Of a stretch of DNA of 22,950 nucleotides, positions 1 to 9,458 are shown one piece after another. The position numbers and the translations under genes are program-made. How positions within the stretch are numbered: position 1 is the first letter of the stretch; each line of letters starts with the position of its first letter. Source of the DNA: JAWLFY01 sp964462125 (lineage in GTDB: Bacteria > Planctomycetota > Planctomycetia > Pirellulales > Pirellulaceae); the NCBI GenBank assembly GCA_964462125.1, contig CAYWXT010000070.1, forward strand, positions 1 to 22,950, read 5' to 3'. Under the pieces are notes generated by a model. That model did not search any database. It had not been told where the DNA came from and saw nothing but the letters and a program-made list of their open reading frames with translations.

Positions 1-610
1 CCTCGAGAATGGCCCGAACGAACAGGAACAGCGCCATGTCGGGTCGCCCCCAAGGACCGTAGACGGTGAAGAATCGCAAGCCGGTCGTTGGCAGGCCGTA
101 CAGATGGCTGTAGGTGTGGGCCATCAGCTCGTTGCTCTTCTTCGTCGCGGCGTACAGGCTCAGCGGATGATCGACCCGATCCTCGACCGAGAACGGCATC
201 TTCGTGCAGCCGCCGTAAACGCTGCTGCTGCTGGCATACGTCAGGTGGGGCGTCTTCGCATGCCGGCATGCCTCGAGGATGTTCAAGAACCCAACGAGAT
301 TGCTTTGGATATACGCCTCGGGGACCTCCAGCGAATACCGAACGCCGGCCTGGGCGGCCAAGTGGACCACGCGGTCGAAGTCGTGCTCACGAAACAATCC
401 CCGCACCGCCTCGCTGTCGACCAGGTCGGCTTCGACAAACCGGAATCGCTCGAAATCGTGGAGCTGTGCGAGGCGGTCGCGCTTCAACTGGACGCTGTAA
501 TAATCATTCACGTTGTCAAAACCGACGACTTCGATACCCTGCTCCAGCAGCTGCCGGGCGAGTGAGAAGCCGATGAAACCGGCGGCGCCGGTGACGAGAT
601 AGGTGCTCAT
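1..610 (-). CDS. UDP-glucuronate 4-epimerase-like NAD-dependent sugar epimerase (5' part only)
   Basis: This is the N-terminal 203 residues of a short-chain dehydrogenase/reductase-fold sugar epimerase; the rest lies beyond the left edge. Translation from the ATG at 610 gives MSTYLVTGAAGFIG, the GxxGxxG NAD-binding Rossmann motif. It continues with FDNVNDYY, HLAAQAGVRYS, an SSSSVYG serine region and the catalytic YxxxK as YAATK. The segments VRYSLEVPEAYIQSNLVGF and FFTVYGPWGRPDMA are typical of UDP-glucuronate 4-epimerases (CapI/LspL-like), which make UDP-galacturonate for capsule or LPS. The NAD-epimerase family is certain. The exact substrate is inferred from these stretches, and UDP-glucose 4-epimerase or dTDP-glucose dehydratase is less likely. 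The gene diverges from the exported protein at 757, leaving about 146 bp for both promoters. Confidence 0.9.
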   Translation of the reverse strand, partial: MSTYLVTGAAGFIGFSLARQLLEQGIEVVGFDNVNDYYSVQLKRDRLAQLHDFERFRFVEADLVDSEAVRGLFREHDFDRVVHLAAQAGVRYSLEVPEAYIQSNLVGFLNILEACRHAKTPHLTYASSSSVYGGCTKMPFSVEDRVDHPLSLYAATKKSNELMAHTYSHLYGLPTTGLRFFTVYGPWGRPDMALFLFVRAILE

Positions 611-756
611 GGTGATTTGCAAGCTCCGATTTGGCCGTTATCGAGGTCACGCCAAGGATAGGTCAACATCGGATCCCTGGCGGCCTGCAGGGTCCCCTTC
701 CATACTGGTTCGGAAGCGTAACCCGCACCCCGCCCACCTACCAGGAGGCCACGATC

Positions 757-1233
757 ATGATTCGGCCCGCCACGATGCTTCGACTTTGGATATTCCCGCC
801 CCTGATCCTAGGCCTCGGCCTGAGCCTCACCGTCGGATTACCGAATACGGAATCGCTGGCCCAAACCGACGCTGCCGACAGCCAACAGCAGGACGAAATC
901 CCGCCGGCAGCCCTGCTCACCGATCGCGGCACCCAGCTGGTGGAACGCTTGAAGCAACTCCGCCGCACCGAGTCGCGGATGGGGACGAAGCATCCGACGC
1001 TGCCGGAGATCCGCGAGCAGATCGAGGAGATCAAACAGCAGTTGAAGGCGTGGGAGCCGGCACCCAACCCCTTCCGCCGTTCCGCAGACCAAGAGGGGGC
1101 GGAACAGAAGCCGATCCCCTTGATGAACGAAGAGGACTTGAGGCAGGTTGTACTCGCCCTGACCGAGGAAGTCACCGCGCTTCGACAACGAGTCGACGCC
1201 TTGGAGCGACAAGTGCCAGCGACGAATCGTTAA
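757..1233 (+). CDS. Exported helical protein of unknown function
   Basis: This is a 158-residue protein that I cannot assign to a named family. The start at 757 is chosen because AGGAGG sits at 743-748, eight bases upstream, and because it begins a clean signal peptide: a basic start (MIRPATMLRLW), a hydrophobic core (LILGLGLSLTVGL) and a likely signal peptidase site near SLAQ-T. An in-frame start at 631 would add 42 residues with no such support. The mature part is charged and helical. Around residues 80-105 it has a MGTKHPTLPEIREQIEEI segment resembling the 'G-x-KHP' element of polysaccharide chain-length/Wzz-type coiled coils. The C-terminus (LTEEVTALRQRVDALERQV) has a heptad pattern. It precedes the next gene by 10 bp, so the two are probably co-transcribed. 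A periplasmic or envelope location is inferred. Confidence 0.75.
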   Translation: MIRPATMLRLWIFPPLILGLGLSLTVGLPNTESLAQTDAADSQQQDEIPPAALLTDRGTQLVERLKQLRRTESRMGTKHPTLPEIREQIEEIKQQLKAWEPAPNPFRRSADQEGAEQKPIPLMNEEDLRQVVLALTEEVTALRQRVDALERQVPATNR

Positions 1234-1243
1234 ACTGAACGTC

Positions 1244-2182
1244 ATGAATCTTAGGGACCATCTCCGAGTGCGTCGGCGAACTGTCGGCTTGTCGGCCTGT
1301 GCCTGCCTCGCAATCTGGATGCTCGCGCCCTGGGTGACTCTGTCGCTCGCTGCCGAGCGTGATGACGTCGACGAGGCGCGAGGTTGGCGAACCGAAAAAA
1401 TGGCGGAGCTCGACCGCCGACTCGAACGCTCCGGCGCCGACGATCCGATGAATGATGAGTGGCTCGCCCGCCGCGATTGGCTTCGTCGCTGGGAACCGGG
1501 AAAAATGCCATCCGCCCCCGATGAGGCTTCGGCACCGAATCGCTCTGCCGGTGACGCCGTTGAGAAGCGGCCCTTGGTCGACGAGCCCGATCTGTCGCAG
1601 ACCGCATCCGCAGCCGATCAGCTCGGTCCAACGCCCCGCGAGCAACTCGAGCGGGCGAACCGGCTGCAGCGGCGACTGTGGCGACTCGACACGCTTGAAG
1701 ACCGCAAGGATAACCTGATCGAGACGGCCGACGTCGCGTTGCAGCTCGATCAGACACTCGAACGATTGATCGGCCAGCTCGATTCGGGACCATCCGAGGT
1801 GCGCGAGGATCTGCGCTGGGCGTTGGCCTACGCCCGCTATCGACGAGCACGCGCGATTGCCTATCGCGAGTTGCCCGATGTGCTGGAATCGTTACCGATC
1901 GATGACGCGGAGGCGTATGAACAGCAATTGGCCGCGGCGCGCGACCGGCTTCAACGTACGTTTGCCCAGCCGCGCGCCGAGTTCGTGTTGTTCGAAATCC
2001 GCATGCTCCGGCGAGCCGACTGGCGAGGTCAGGCACTCCGGCGACTGGAACAGTTCGCGTGGGCCATCGAGGCGAAATGGTATCTCAAGAAACGACGTGA
2101 CCTACTGGACGAGTTGGGCTGGGGACCGCCCCACCGGGAAGCCGCCGAGCTGTACGCAGCGTCAGGCTTGGATGACCACTAG
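1244..2182 (+). CDS. Exported, charged alpha-helical protein of unknown function
   Basis: This is a 312-residue protein of no family I recognise. The N-terminus has a positively charged start, a hydrophobic segment (SACACLAIWMLAPWVTLSLAA) and a likely cleavage site after SLAA, so export is probable. The mature protein is rich in Arg, Glu, Asp and Leu, has no Cys after the signal region, and looks mostly helical. Amphipathic stretches include EQLERANRLQRRLWRLDTLE and LRRLEQFAWAIEAKWYLKKR. It starts 10 bp after the preceding exported protein and no strong ribosome-binding site is visible, which fits translation following on from that gene. Its end lies 59 bp from the convergent end of the isochorismatase-fold gene. 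Function unknown. Confidence 0.75.
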   Translation: MNLRDHLRVRRRTVGLSACACLAIWMLAPWVTLSLAAERDDVDEARGWRTEKMAELDRRLERSGADDPMNDEWLARRDWLRRWEPGKMPSAPDEASAPNRSAGDAVEKRPLVDEPDLSQTASAADQLGPTPREQLERANRLQRRLWRLDTLEDRKDNLIETADVALQLDQTLERLIGQLDSGPSEVREDLRWALAYARYRRARAIAYRELPDVLESLPIDDAEAYEQQLAAARDRLQRTFAQPRAEFVLFEIRMLRRADWRGQALRRLEQFAWAIEAKWYLKKRRDLLDELGWGPPHREAAELYAASGLDDH

Positions 2183-2241
2183 GCTCTGCATGAACACTTG
2201 GATGAAGCCATTGGTTTTGAGCCGTAGGCATACATGCGTCG

Positions 2242-2814
2242 TCATCCTGTGGAGAGCCCTTTGACGATCGTGCTGATCGTTTTGAACTCGGGCCGGTCGG
2301 CGGTTCCACACCAGCTGAACAGGACCGCTTCGGCCGTTGTGATGGTCGCGCCGGCTTCACGCATCCGGGTCAGTCCCCAGTCATGATCGACGGAATTCCT
2401 CGCGGTAACGGCATCGGCGACAACAAACACGTTCAAGCCTTCAGCGATCAGGTCGAGCACCGTTTGCTCGACACAGACGTGCGTTTCGATCCCCGCCACG
2501 ACGCGTTGGTCACGACCGGAGCTGGTCCAGGAATCGAGCGAGCGGCGGCAAACGGCGGCGGAGAAATCGAGCTTTTCCTCCGGATCGCTCAATCGCTCCT
2601 CCACACTAGGCTCAAGCGGCCCCAAGCCCCGCGGGTACTGCACCGTCGCGGCGGCGGGAACGGCCAGGCAATCGGCTGCTGCCAGCAACGCGCCGGTCCG
2701 GTCGATCACCCGGTGGCGATCGGGAATCGTCGCCAGCAACCGTTCTTGCAGGTCAACGACAAGCAACCCGCTTCGCTCGGACTGCAGTCGCTGTGGGGAG
2801 CTCACGTGAGGCAT
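2242..2814 (-). CDS. Isochorismatase-fold cysteine hydrolase (ISOC1/2-like)
   Basis: This 190-residue protein belongs to the isochorismatase-like cysteine hydrolase superfamily. The expected triad is visible: Asp21 in LLVVDLQE, Lys81 in EEKLDFSA and Cys114 in VAGIETHVCVEQT. The C-terminal part (VFVVADAVTARNSVDHDWGLTRMREAGA, then FSWCGTADRPEFKTI, positions quoted in two pieces) resembles the ISOC1/ISOC2 branch more than true isochorismatases or nicotinamidases. The substrate is unknown. The start at 2814 is preferred because it lies 7 bp after the FmdB-type stop and begins just before the conserved domain. A longer frame upstream would run antisense-like through the zinc-ribbon gene. It is the last gene of the folding cluster and probably a passenger or quality-control hydrolase. 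Confidence 0.88.
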   Translation of the reverse strand: MPHVSSPQRLQSERSGLLVVDLQERLLATIPDRHRVIDRTGALLAAADCLAVPAAATVQYPRGLGPLEPSVEERLSDPEEKLDFSAAVCRRSLDSWTSSGRDQRVVAGIETHVCVEQTVLDLIAEGLNVFVVADAVTARNSVDHDWGLTRMREAGATITTAEAVLFSWCGTADRPEFKTISTIVKGLSTG

Positions 2815-2821
2815 CAGAGGC

Positions 2822-3172
2822 TCAATCGTTTCCGGACGACTTGGAACTGCTACTGGAATCCGAGCTTCCACTGGAGGCTTCACTTGATGCCGCAGCGGTC
2901 TTGCTCTCACCCCCGGAATCTGTCCCGCCGGAGCTCGACTTCTCCTCGGAGGAGGATTGCTCGGCTTTGGCAGCTTTCTTGTAACCGGCGCTGCGATAAT
3001 CGGTCTGGTAGAAACCACTTCCCTTGAACATGATCGCGGCGCCGCTGCCGAGCAATCGGCGCAGTTTGATCTTGCCGCACTCCGGACATTTCTTCTTGAC
3101 CGGATCATTGATCCCCTGAAACAGCTCCATCTCATGCCCGCAGGCGTCGCATTCGTAGTCGTAGGTTGGCAT
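2822..3172 (-). CDS. FmdB-family zinc-ribbon protein with Ser-rich tail
   Basis: This is a 116-residue protein. The start at 3172 gives MPTYDYECDACGHE, the signature opening of FmdB-type putative regulatory zinc ribbons. Two CxxC knuckles (Cys8/Cys11 and Cys29/Cys32) would bind one zinc. The following LLGSGAAIMFKGSGFYQTDY also fits the family, in which many members are annotated only as 'zinc ribbon' with unproven regulatory roles. From about residue 70 to the end the protein is low complexity, dominated by Ser with Glu, Lys, Gly and Asp, and probably disordered. An in-frame ATG 60 bp upstream adds residues unlike the family, so it was not used. It follows grpE by about 100 bp and precedes the isochorismatase-fold gene by 7 bp. 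Confidence 0.9.
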   Translation of the reverse strand: MPTYDYECDACGHEMELFQGINDPVKKKCPECGKIKLRRLLGSGAAIMFKGSGFYQTDYRSAGYKKAAKAEQSSSEEKSSSGGTDSGGESKTAAASSEASSGSSDSSSSSKSSGND

Positions 3173-3276
3173 CGGTGGATACTCGTTGGGAAGGAAAGAA
3201 GGGAACGGTCCTCGGACCCAGGCGACGGCCAAGGAAGGCTGTCGTACGGTATTGCTTGAGAAAAAACGCCGCCGTT

Positions 3277-3912
3277 TCAGTCTTCGGTCGCCGCCGCGGG
3301 CGGTCCACTGCTGACGACAACCTGGCTCGGTCGGATCACCCGGTCGTGCAGTCGGAACCCGACCACCGCGACGTGCATAATCGTGCCCGCCTCGTGCGAT
3401 TCGCTCGGGACTTGGCTGATCGCCTCGTGAACGTTTGGATCGAAAGTCTGGTCGGCAGCGGGAATCTCGTTGACCCCGTGCTTGGCGAGTACATCATCGA
3501 ACTGCTTAGCACACATCGCGACCCCTTCCCGCAGTCCCTCCGACGGATCGACTTTCTCGCTGACCGATGCTGCGTCGAGTGCCCGGTACAAGTTGTCACG
3601 AACCTGCAACAGATCGCTGATCAGCGGCAGGGAGGCGAACCGGAGCTGGACTTCGAGGTCGCGCCGCATTCGCTTGCGAAAGTTTTCCGCATCGGCTTGG
3701 GCCTGCAACGCATGCTTGTTGGCCTCGTCCACCTCGTAGCGAAGTCGTTCCAGTTCCTCGTCGCGGGTTTCCACGGCGGTCTGTTCGGCGTCCGATCGAC
3801 TTTCGGTTCCCGGGTTGTCCTGCGAACCTGACTCTTGGGCTGCTTCGGCGTCGTCGTCGTTGGGGGGCGCCTCAGATTCGGGGTCTCTGGAATGGCTCAT
3901 CGATTCCCTCAT
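3277..3912 (-). CDS. grpE: GrpE nucleotide exchange factor
   Basis: GrpE releases ADP from DnaK so that substrate can be let go, and acts as a dimer in the cytoplasm. The 211-residue protein has an acidic disordered N-terminus of about 55 residues. A long coiled coil follows (around LERLRYEVDEANKHALQAQA), then the four-helix region (LLQVRDNLYRALDAA) and the C-terminal beta domain with the family pattern FDPNVHEAISQVPS and HDRVIRPSQVVVS. The start ATG at 3912 overlaps the dnaJ stop as ATGA, indicating translational coupling. A second ATG at 3900, preceded by GAGGG, is an alternative that would shorten the protein by four residues. The order dnaJ then grpE, without dnaK between or beside them, is notable. 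Confidence 0.95.
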   Translation of the reverse strand: MRESMSHSRDPESEAPPNDDDAEAAQESGSQDNPGTESRSDAEQTAVETRDEELERLRYEVDEANKHALQAQADAENFRKRMRRDLEVQLRFASLPLISDLLQVRDNLYRALDAASVSEKVDPSEGLREGVAMCAKQFDDVLAKHGVNEIPAADQTFDPNVHEAISQVPSESHEAGTIMHVAVVGFRLHDRVIRPSQVVVSSGPPAAATED

Positions 3913-5057
3913 GATTCCTGTGGCTGCGATTCCGGATCGGGATGGAAGAAGTTGCGAAGTTTTTCCAAAAACGAGGACCGGTGGGGAAGGACCGACTCGT
4001 GGTCGAGTTCGGCCAGCTCGCGGAGCAACCGTTCCTGTTCGGAGCTCAGCTTTTTGGGGACCTCGATGAAGACCTGGACGAGCAGATCGCCTGGCCGGCT
4101 CCCTCGCGGATCGACGATTCCTTGGCCCGGCAGTGTGAAGACTTCACCGGTCTGGGTTCCCGCGTCGACCCGCAACTGGTGGGGGCCATTCAATGTCGGG
4201 ACTTCGATTTCCGCCCCCAACGCCGCTTGGCTGTAGGAGATCGGCAGCTGCAGGATCAGGTGATTCCCCTCCCGCTTGAACAGCGGGTGGGGTCGGACGG
4301 AGACGAAGCAGTAACAGTCCCCTGGAGGCCCGCCGTTGGGGCTCGCCTCCCCTTCGCCCTGCAGGCGAACCCGCATGCCGTCATCGACGCCCGCTGGGAT
4401 GTCGATACTGAGCTCCGCTTTTTCGTTTTGCAGGCCACTGCCGCGACAGACGTCACAGGGTTGGCCAATCTGTTGGCCCGCCCCATTGCAGGTGGGACAG
4501 GCGGTTTGGACCCGCAGAATCCCCGCGGACTGAATGACCTGGCCTTGACCGCCACAGGTCGCACACGTGACCGGTTCGCTCCCAGCGGCAGCCCCGCTGC
4601 CGTCACAGCTTTCACAGGGGACCCGCCGCCGAAAGGAAACATCTTTTCGCGTGCCCCGCGCGGCCTCCTCCAACGACAACGTGACGTCACAGCGGATGTC
4701 GGCACCCCGGCGAACACGCCGTCGGCGTCCGCCGCGGCCACCGAACAGATCGCCGAAAACGCCGCCCCCGAACAGGTCGCCGAAGGCTTCGAAGATATCC
4801 TCGACGTCACTGAACTGGTGGGTCGCCCCATCAACCCCGGCGTGGCCGTACTGGTCGTAACGGGCCCGTTTCTCCGGGTCGCTGAGAACTTCGTAAGCCT
4901 CGGTCGCTTCCTTAAACTTCTCGACGGCGGTTTCGTCACCCTGGTTGCTGTCCGGGTGATATTTGATTGCCATCTTGCGGTACGCGCGATCGACCTCTTG
5001 CTTGGTCGCCGTCCGATGGATCTGGAGCACGTCGTAGTAGCAAGTCTTTTCAGCCAT
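3909..5057 (-). CDS. dnaJ: DnaJ (Hsp40) co-chaperone, full type I
   Basis: DnaJ delivers unfolded protein to DnaK and stimulates its ATPase. The 382-residue protein has every domain of a type I DnaJ. The J domain carries the HPD motif at residues 34-36. A Gly/Phe-rich linker follows (EAFGDLFGGGVFGDLFGG), then a basic GGRRRRVRRG stretch and a zinc region with four complete CxxCxGxG repeats (CESCDGSG, CATCGGQG, CPTCNGAG, CDVCRGSG). Two beta-rich substrate-binding domains end the protein (VRPHPLFKREGNHL, RPGDLLVQVFIEVPKKL). It overlaps grpE by four bases. It starts 164 bp after the groEL1 stop, with a hairpin between them, so it may be transcribed partly independently of the chaperonin genes. 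Confidence 0.97.
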   Translation of the reverse strand: MAEKTCYYDVLQIHRTATKQEVDRAYRKMAIKYHPDSNQGDETAVEKFKEATEAYEVLSDPEKRARYDQYGHAGVDGATHQFSDVEDIFEAFGDLFGGGVFGDLFGGRGGRRRRVRRGADIRCDVTLSLEEAARGTRKDVSFRRRVPCESCDGSGAAAGSEPVTCATCGGQGQVIQSAGILRVQTACPTCNGAGQQIGQPCDVCRGSGLQNEKAELSIDIPAGVDDGMRVRLQGEGEASPNGGPPGDCYCFVSVRPHPLFKREGNHLILQLPISYSQAALGAEIEVPTLNGPHQLRVDAGTQTGEVFTLPGQGIVDPRGSRPGDLLVQVFIEVPKKLSSEQERLLRELAELDHESVLPHRSSFLEKLRNFFHPDPESQPQES

Positions 5058-5197
5058 GAATCGCGCAGGGATAAATGTGCTCGGATGCTAAAACGGGCCG
5101 TTCACCGGCTTGACGCGCGACGAACGACCCATTCCTCTTCACGCCGTTGGGGGAAACGTTTTCAACGCTTTCGACCCGTCGGCGGTTTCTGAAACCT

Positions 5198-5225
5198 CTA
5201 GGCTCGCTTCCGATAGCGAGCCTAG
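5198..5225 (-). terminator. Candidate hairpin terminator/attenuator at the groEL1 stop
   Basis: A perfect 11-bp inverted repeat, CTAGGCTCGCT (5198-5208) and AGCGAGCCTAG (5215-5225), leaves a 6-base loop. It includes the groEL1 TAG stop (5222-5224). On the minus strand it is followed by a weak T-rich stretch (AGAGGTTTC) and not a long U-tract. Intrinsic termination may therefore be partial, or it may act as an RNA-processing or stability element that separates groEL1 from dnaJ. Confidence 0.6.
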
Positions 5226-6841
5226 GCGACAACGCCTTCGACAGGACGTTTTTCCTTGTCCTCTTCTTCGAAGTTCGTGACCATCGCCTCGGTGGTCAAC
5301 AGCAAGCCTGCGATGCTGCCAGCGTTGGTGAGCGCCGTCCGGACGACCTTGACCGGATCGATCACCCCCACTTTGAGCATGTCCTCGTACTTGCCGTTGT
5401 TTGCGTTGAACCCGACGTTGTCCGGCTTTTGCGTGACTTCATCGACGACCACGCTGCCATCGATCCCGCCGTTGTCAGCGATCTGTCGCATCGGGGAACT
5501 GAGGGCACCGGCGACGATGTCAACACCGATCTTCTCGTCTCCTTTGGCCTTTTTGCGAGCCTCTTCGACCGCTGCTCGGCAACGAACCAGCGCCACACCG
5601 CCGCCGGGCAGGATCCCTTCTTCAACCGCCGCTCGGGTGGCGTGCAAGGCGTCTTCGAGCCGCGCCTTGGTCTGCTTCATTTCCGCTTCGGTCTCCGCGC
5701 CGACGCTGACGACCGCCACACCGCCGGACAACTTCGCGAGCCGCTCCTGGAATTTCTCCTTGTCGTACTCACTGTCGGTCTGCTCGATCTGGGCGCGGAT
5801 CTGGGCCACCCGCTTGTCGATCTCGGCCCGGTCGCCCGCACCCTCGACGATCGTCGTGTTGCTCTTGTCGACCGTTACCTTTTTCGCGCGGCCCAAATGT
5901 TCCAGCGCGACGTTTTCCAGCTGGATCCCGAGGTCCTCGCTGATCAGCGTCCCTCCGGTCAGCGTCGCGATGTCACCGAGCATCGCCTTGCGACGGTCGC
6001 CGAAGCCGGGGGCCTTGACCGCACACACATTGAGTGTGCCGCGGAGCTTGTTGACGACCAACAGCGTCAGCGCTTCGGCGTCGACATCCTCGGCGATGAT
6101 CAGCAGCGGCTGGTTGGTTTGGGAGGTCTTTTCCAACAGCGGCACCAAGTCGCGGATGTTGCTGACCTTCTTTTCGTAAAGCAGGATCAGCGCGTTCTCG
6201 AGATTCGCTTCCATCGTGCTGGAATCGGTGATGAAGTAAGGGGAGATGAACCCCTTGTCGAACTGCATCCCGTCGACGTACTTGATTTCCGTGGAGCGGG
6301 TCTTCCCCTCTTCCACCGTGATCACGCCATCCTTCCCGACTCGCTCCAACGCATCGGCCAGCAAGTTGCCGATCGACGGATCACTGTTGGCCGAGATCGC
6401 GCCGACGTGGGCGATCTCCTGTTTGGCGGTCACTGGCTTGGCCATCTCGCTAAGATGATCGCTAGCGGCGCGGACGCCCCGTTCGATCCCGCGCCGGATC
6501 GCGGCCGGGTTACTGCCCGCGACGATATTTCGCAGTCCTTCTTTGAAGATCGACCGGGCCAGGACCGTTGCGGTCGTTGTCCCGTCGCCAGCCAAGTCGC
6601 TCGTCTTCTGAGCGACTTCGATGACCAGCTTGGACCCCATGTTCTCGAACCGGTCCTCCAGTTCGATCTCCTTCGCCACCGTCACGCCGTCTTTGGTGAC
6701 CGTGGGACCCCCGAACGACTTGTCGATGATCACGTTGCGACCGGTTGGCCCCATCGTGATCGCGACGGCGTCGGCGAGCTTATCGATGCCGGCGAGCATT
6801 CTCGCCCGTGCATGGTCGTCAAAAAGTAATTGTTTCGCCAC
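5222..6841 (-). CDS. groEL: GroEL chaperonin, paralogue without GGM tail (groEL1)
   Basis: GroEL forms a 14-subunit double ring that folds proteins with the GroES cap in an ATP cycle. The 539-residue protein has the standard equatorial-intermediate-apical order. MGPTGRNVIIDKSFG and the ATP motif AGDGTTTATVL lie near the N-terminus, with the catalytic-type Asp at residue 86. VKAPGFGDRRKAMLGDIA lies in the apical/intermediate part and LPGGGVALVR in the C-terminal half. It differs from its neighbour at 7294-8985 in ending EEEDKEKRPVEGVVA, so it lacks the Gly-Gly-Met tail that lines the ring cavity in most GroELs. The start is GTG at 6841, preceded by GAGAGG on the minus strand. It follows groES by 77 bp. 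A specialised paralogue is likely, but ATPase residues look intact. Confidence 0.97.
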   Translation of the reverse strand: MAKQLLFDDHARARMLAGIDKLADAVAITMGPTGRNVIIDKSFGGPTVTKDGVTVAKEIELEDRFENMGSKLVIEVAQKTSDLAGDGTTTATVLARSIFKEGLRNIVAGSNPAAIRRGIERGVRAASDHLSEMAKPVTAKQEIAHVGAISANSDPSIGNLLADALERVGKDGVITVEEGKTRSTEIKYVDGMQFDKGFISPYFITDSSTMEANLENALILLYEKKVSNIRDLVPLLEKTSQTNQPLLIIAEDVDAEALTLLVVNKLRGTLNVCAVKAPGFGDRRKAMLGDIATLTGGTLISEDLGIQLENVALEHLGRAKKVTVDKSNTTIVEGAGDRAEIDKRVAQIRAQIEQTDSEYDKEKFQERLAKLSGGVAVVSVGAETEAEMKQTKARLEDALHATRAAVEEGILPGGGVALVRCRAAVEEARKKAKGDEKIGVDIVAGALSSPMRQIADNGGIDGSVVVDEVTQKPDNVGFNANNGKYEDMLKVGVIDPVKVVRTALTNAGSIAGLLLTTEAMVTNFEEEDKEKRPVEGVVA

Positions 6842-6918
6842 GAGTGAATTCCTCTCAACGTTCTTTGGATGGATTGGAAGGGAGCTCAGCGGCCCGGGTT
6901 GTCTCAGCAGCCCGGGTC

Positions 6919-7218
6919 TCAGAGCACTTTGGCAAGGATGTCACTCTCACGGAGGATCTTCATTTCCTGGCCGTCCACTTCGATTTCGCTGCCGCCGTAG
7001 CGGCCGTAGATCACGGTATCGCCGATCGCGACGCTGAGATCGCCACGGTCGCCGCTGTCGAGCAGGCGTCCGGGGCCGACCGCCACGACCTTCCCTCGCT
7101 GCGGCTTTTCTCGTGCCGAATCGGGGAGCACGATGCCGCCCGGGGTGGTCTCTTCCGCTTCACTGGGCTCGACAACGACACGATCATCGAGGGGACGCAG
7201 GTTGATTTTCTTGGCCAT
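6919..7218 (-). CDS. groES: GroES co-chaperonin
   Basis: GroES is the seven-subunit lid of the GroEL ring. The 99-residue protein matches the usual length and pattern: LRPLDDRVVVEPSEAEETTPGG leading into the mobile loop (GGIVLPDSAREKP, the part that docks on GroEL), then GKVVAVGPGR, and a C-terminal VIYGRYGGSEIEVDGQE segment. It lies between two groEL genes on the same strand, 75 bp after groEL2 and 77 bp before groEL1, and is the only groES in the window. One lid may therefore serve both rings. The ATG at 7218 is the only start that keeps the conserved MAKKINLRPL opening. No clear Shine-Dalgarno sequence precedes it. Confidence 0.97.
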   Translation of the reverse strand: MAKKINLRPLDDRVVVEPSEAEETTPGGIVLPDSAREKPQRGKVVAVGPGRLLDSGDRGDLSVAIGDTVIYGRYGGSEIEVDGQEMKILRESDILAKVL

Positions 7219-7293
7219 GCTTGGAGTTCTCTATTCTGGAAAATTGGTTTGTCAGTCTCGATCGGGAAACGGGAACGGGCTAGCGGCAACAGA

Positions 7294-8985
<1,692 letters not shown>

Positions 8986-9458
8986 GACGTATCTCTCCTG
9001 TGAATTCGTCTGTTTCTGTTCGCTGGATCTTGATGTACCGGTGGCAGCGCTCACCGAGATAGACCACACCCCAAGCAACAAGTGTGCCGAACGATCGGCT
9101 TTGTGCCGCAAGGGCATGCTCCGAAACTGTTTACGTGCGTCGCAGCAGGTCCCGGACCGAGCCGTTGACCGGCCGGCGTGTCACGATGGCAGGGAATTGA
9201 CTCCGCCGGTGCCAGCCTCGGTCGCGGTGCAGCCAGGCTTGATTGCGGAGGCGCAAGTGTCCGGCGGTGCGCCGGTAAAGTTCTCGCGATCGATACGAGC
9301 GTCGTGGGTGGCCCCGAAAGCTTTTACAAAGAGACGAAGCGGGCTCAAGTAACGTTGACCGGCGGGGAGCTGAAACGTCCACTTAGTCTGGATCGTGCCC
9401 CGTTTCGAGTTTCGGACGATCCGTGTTGAGCCAAAAACCCCGCGCACGGGAATCTCGG
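8986..9458. other. Divergent intergenic control region between groEL2 and a secreted-protein gene
   Basis: These 473 bp separate groEL2 (minus) from the exported low-complexity gene (plus) and should hold both promoters. I see no CIRCE element (TTAGCACTC-N9-GAGTGCTAA) on either strand. A TTGACC at 9355-9360 could be a -35 box for the plus gene, but no good -10 box follows at 17 bp. A small GCCGA-ACGA-TCGGC repeat lies at 9086-9099. Short open frames here (for example 9178-9429) have no family features or ribosome-binding site and I do not call them genes. Confidence 0.6.
9039..9056. promoter_or_regulatory. Candidate inverted-repeat operator upstream of groEL2
   Basis: CGGTG (9039-9043) and CACCG (9052-9056) form a 5-bp inverted repeat around an 8-base centre containing the palindrome AGCGCT. 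It lies about 54 bp upstream of the groEL2 GTG start, where a heat-shock operator could sit. It does not match CIRCE, and such short repeats arise by chance in GC-rich DNA, so this is weak. Confidence 0.2.

Noticed and set aside
9178..9429. 83-codon plus-strand frame upstream of the exported low-complexity gene
   Set aside because: No ribosome-binding site, no family motif, and it lies in the divergent control region; most likely a chance frame in GC-rich DNA.
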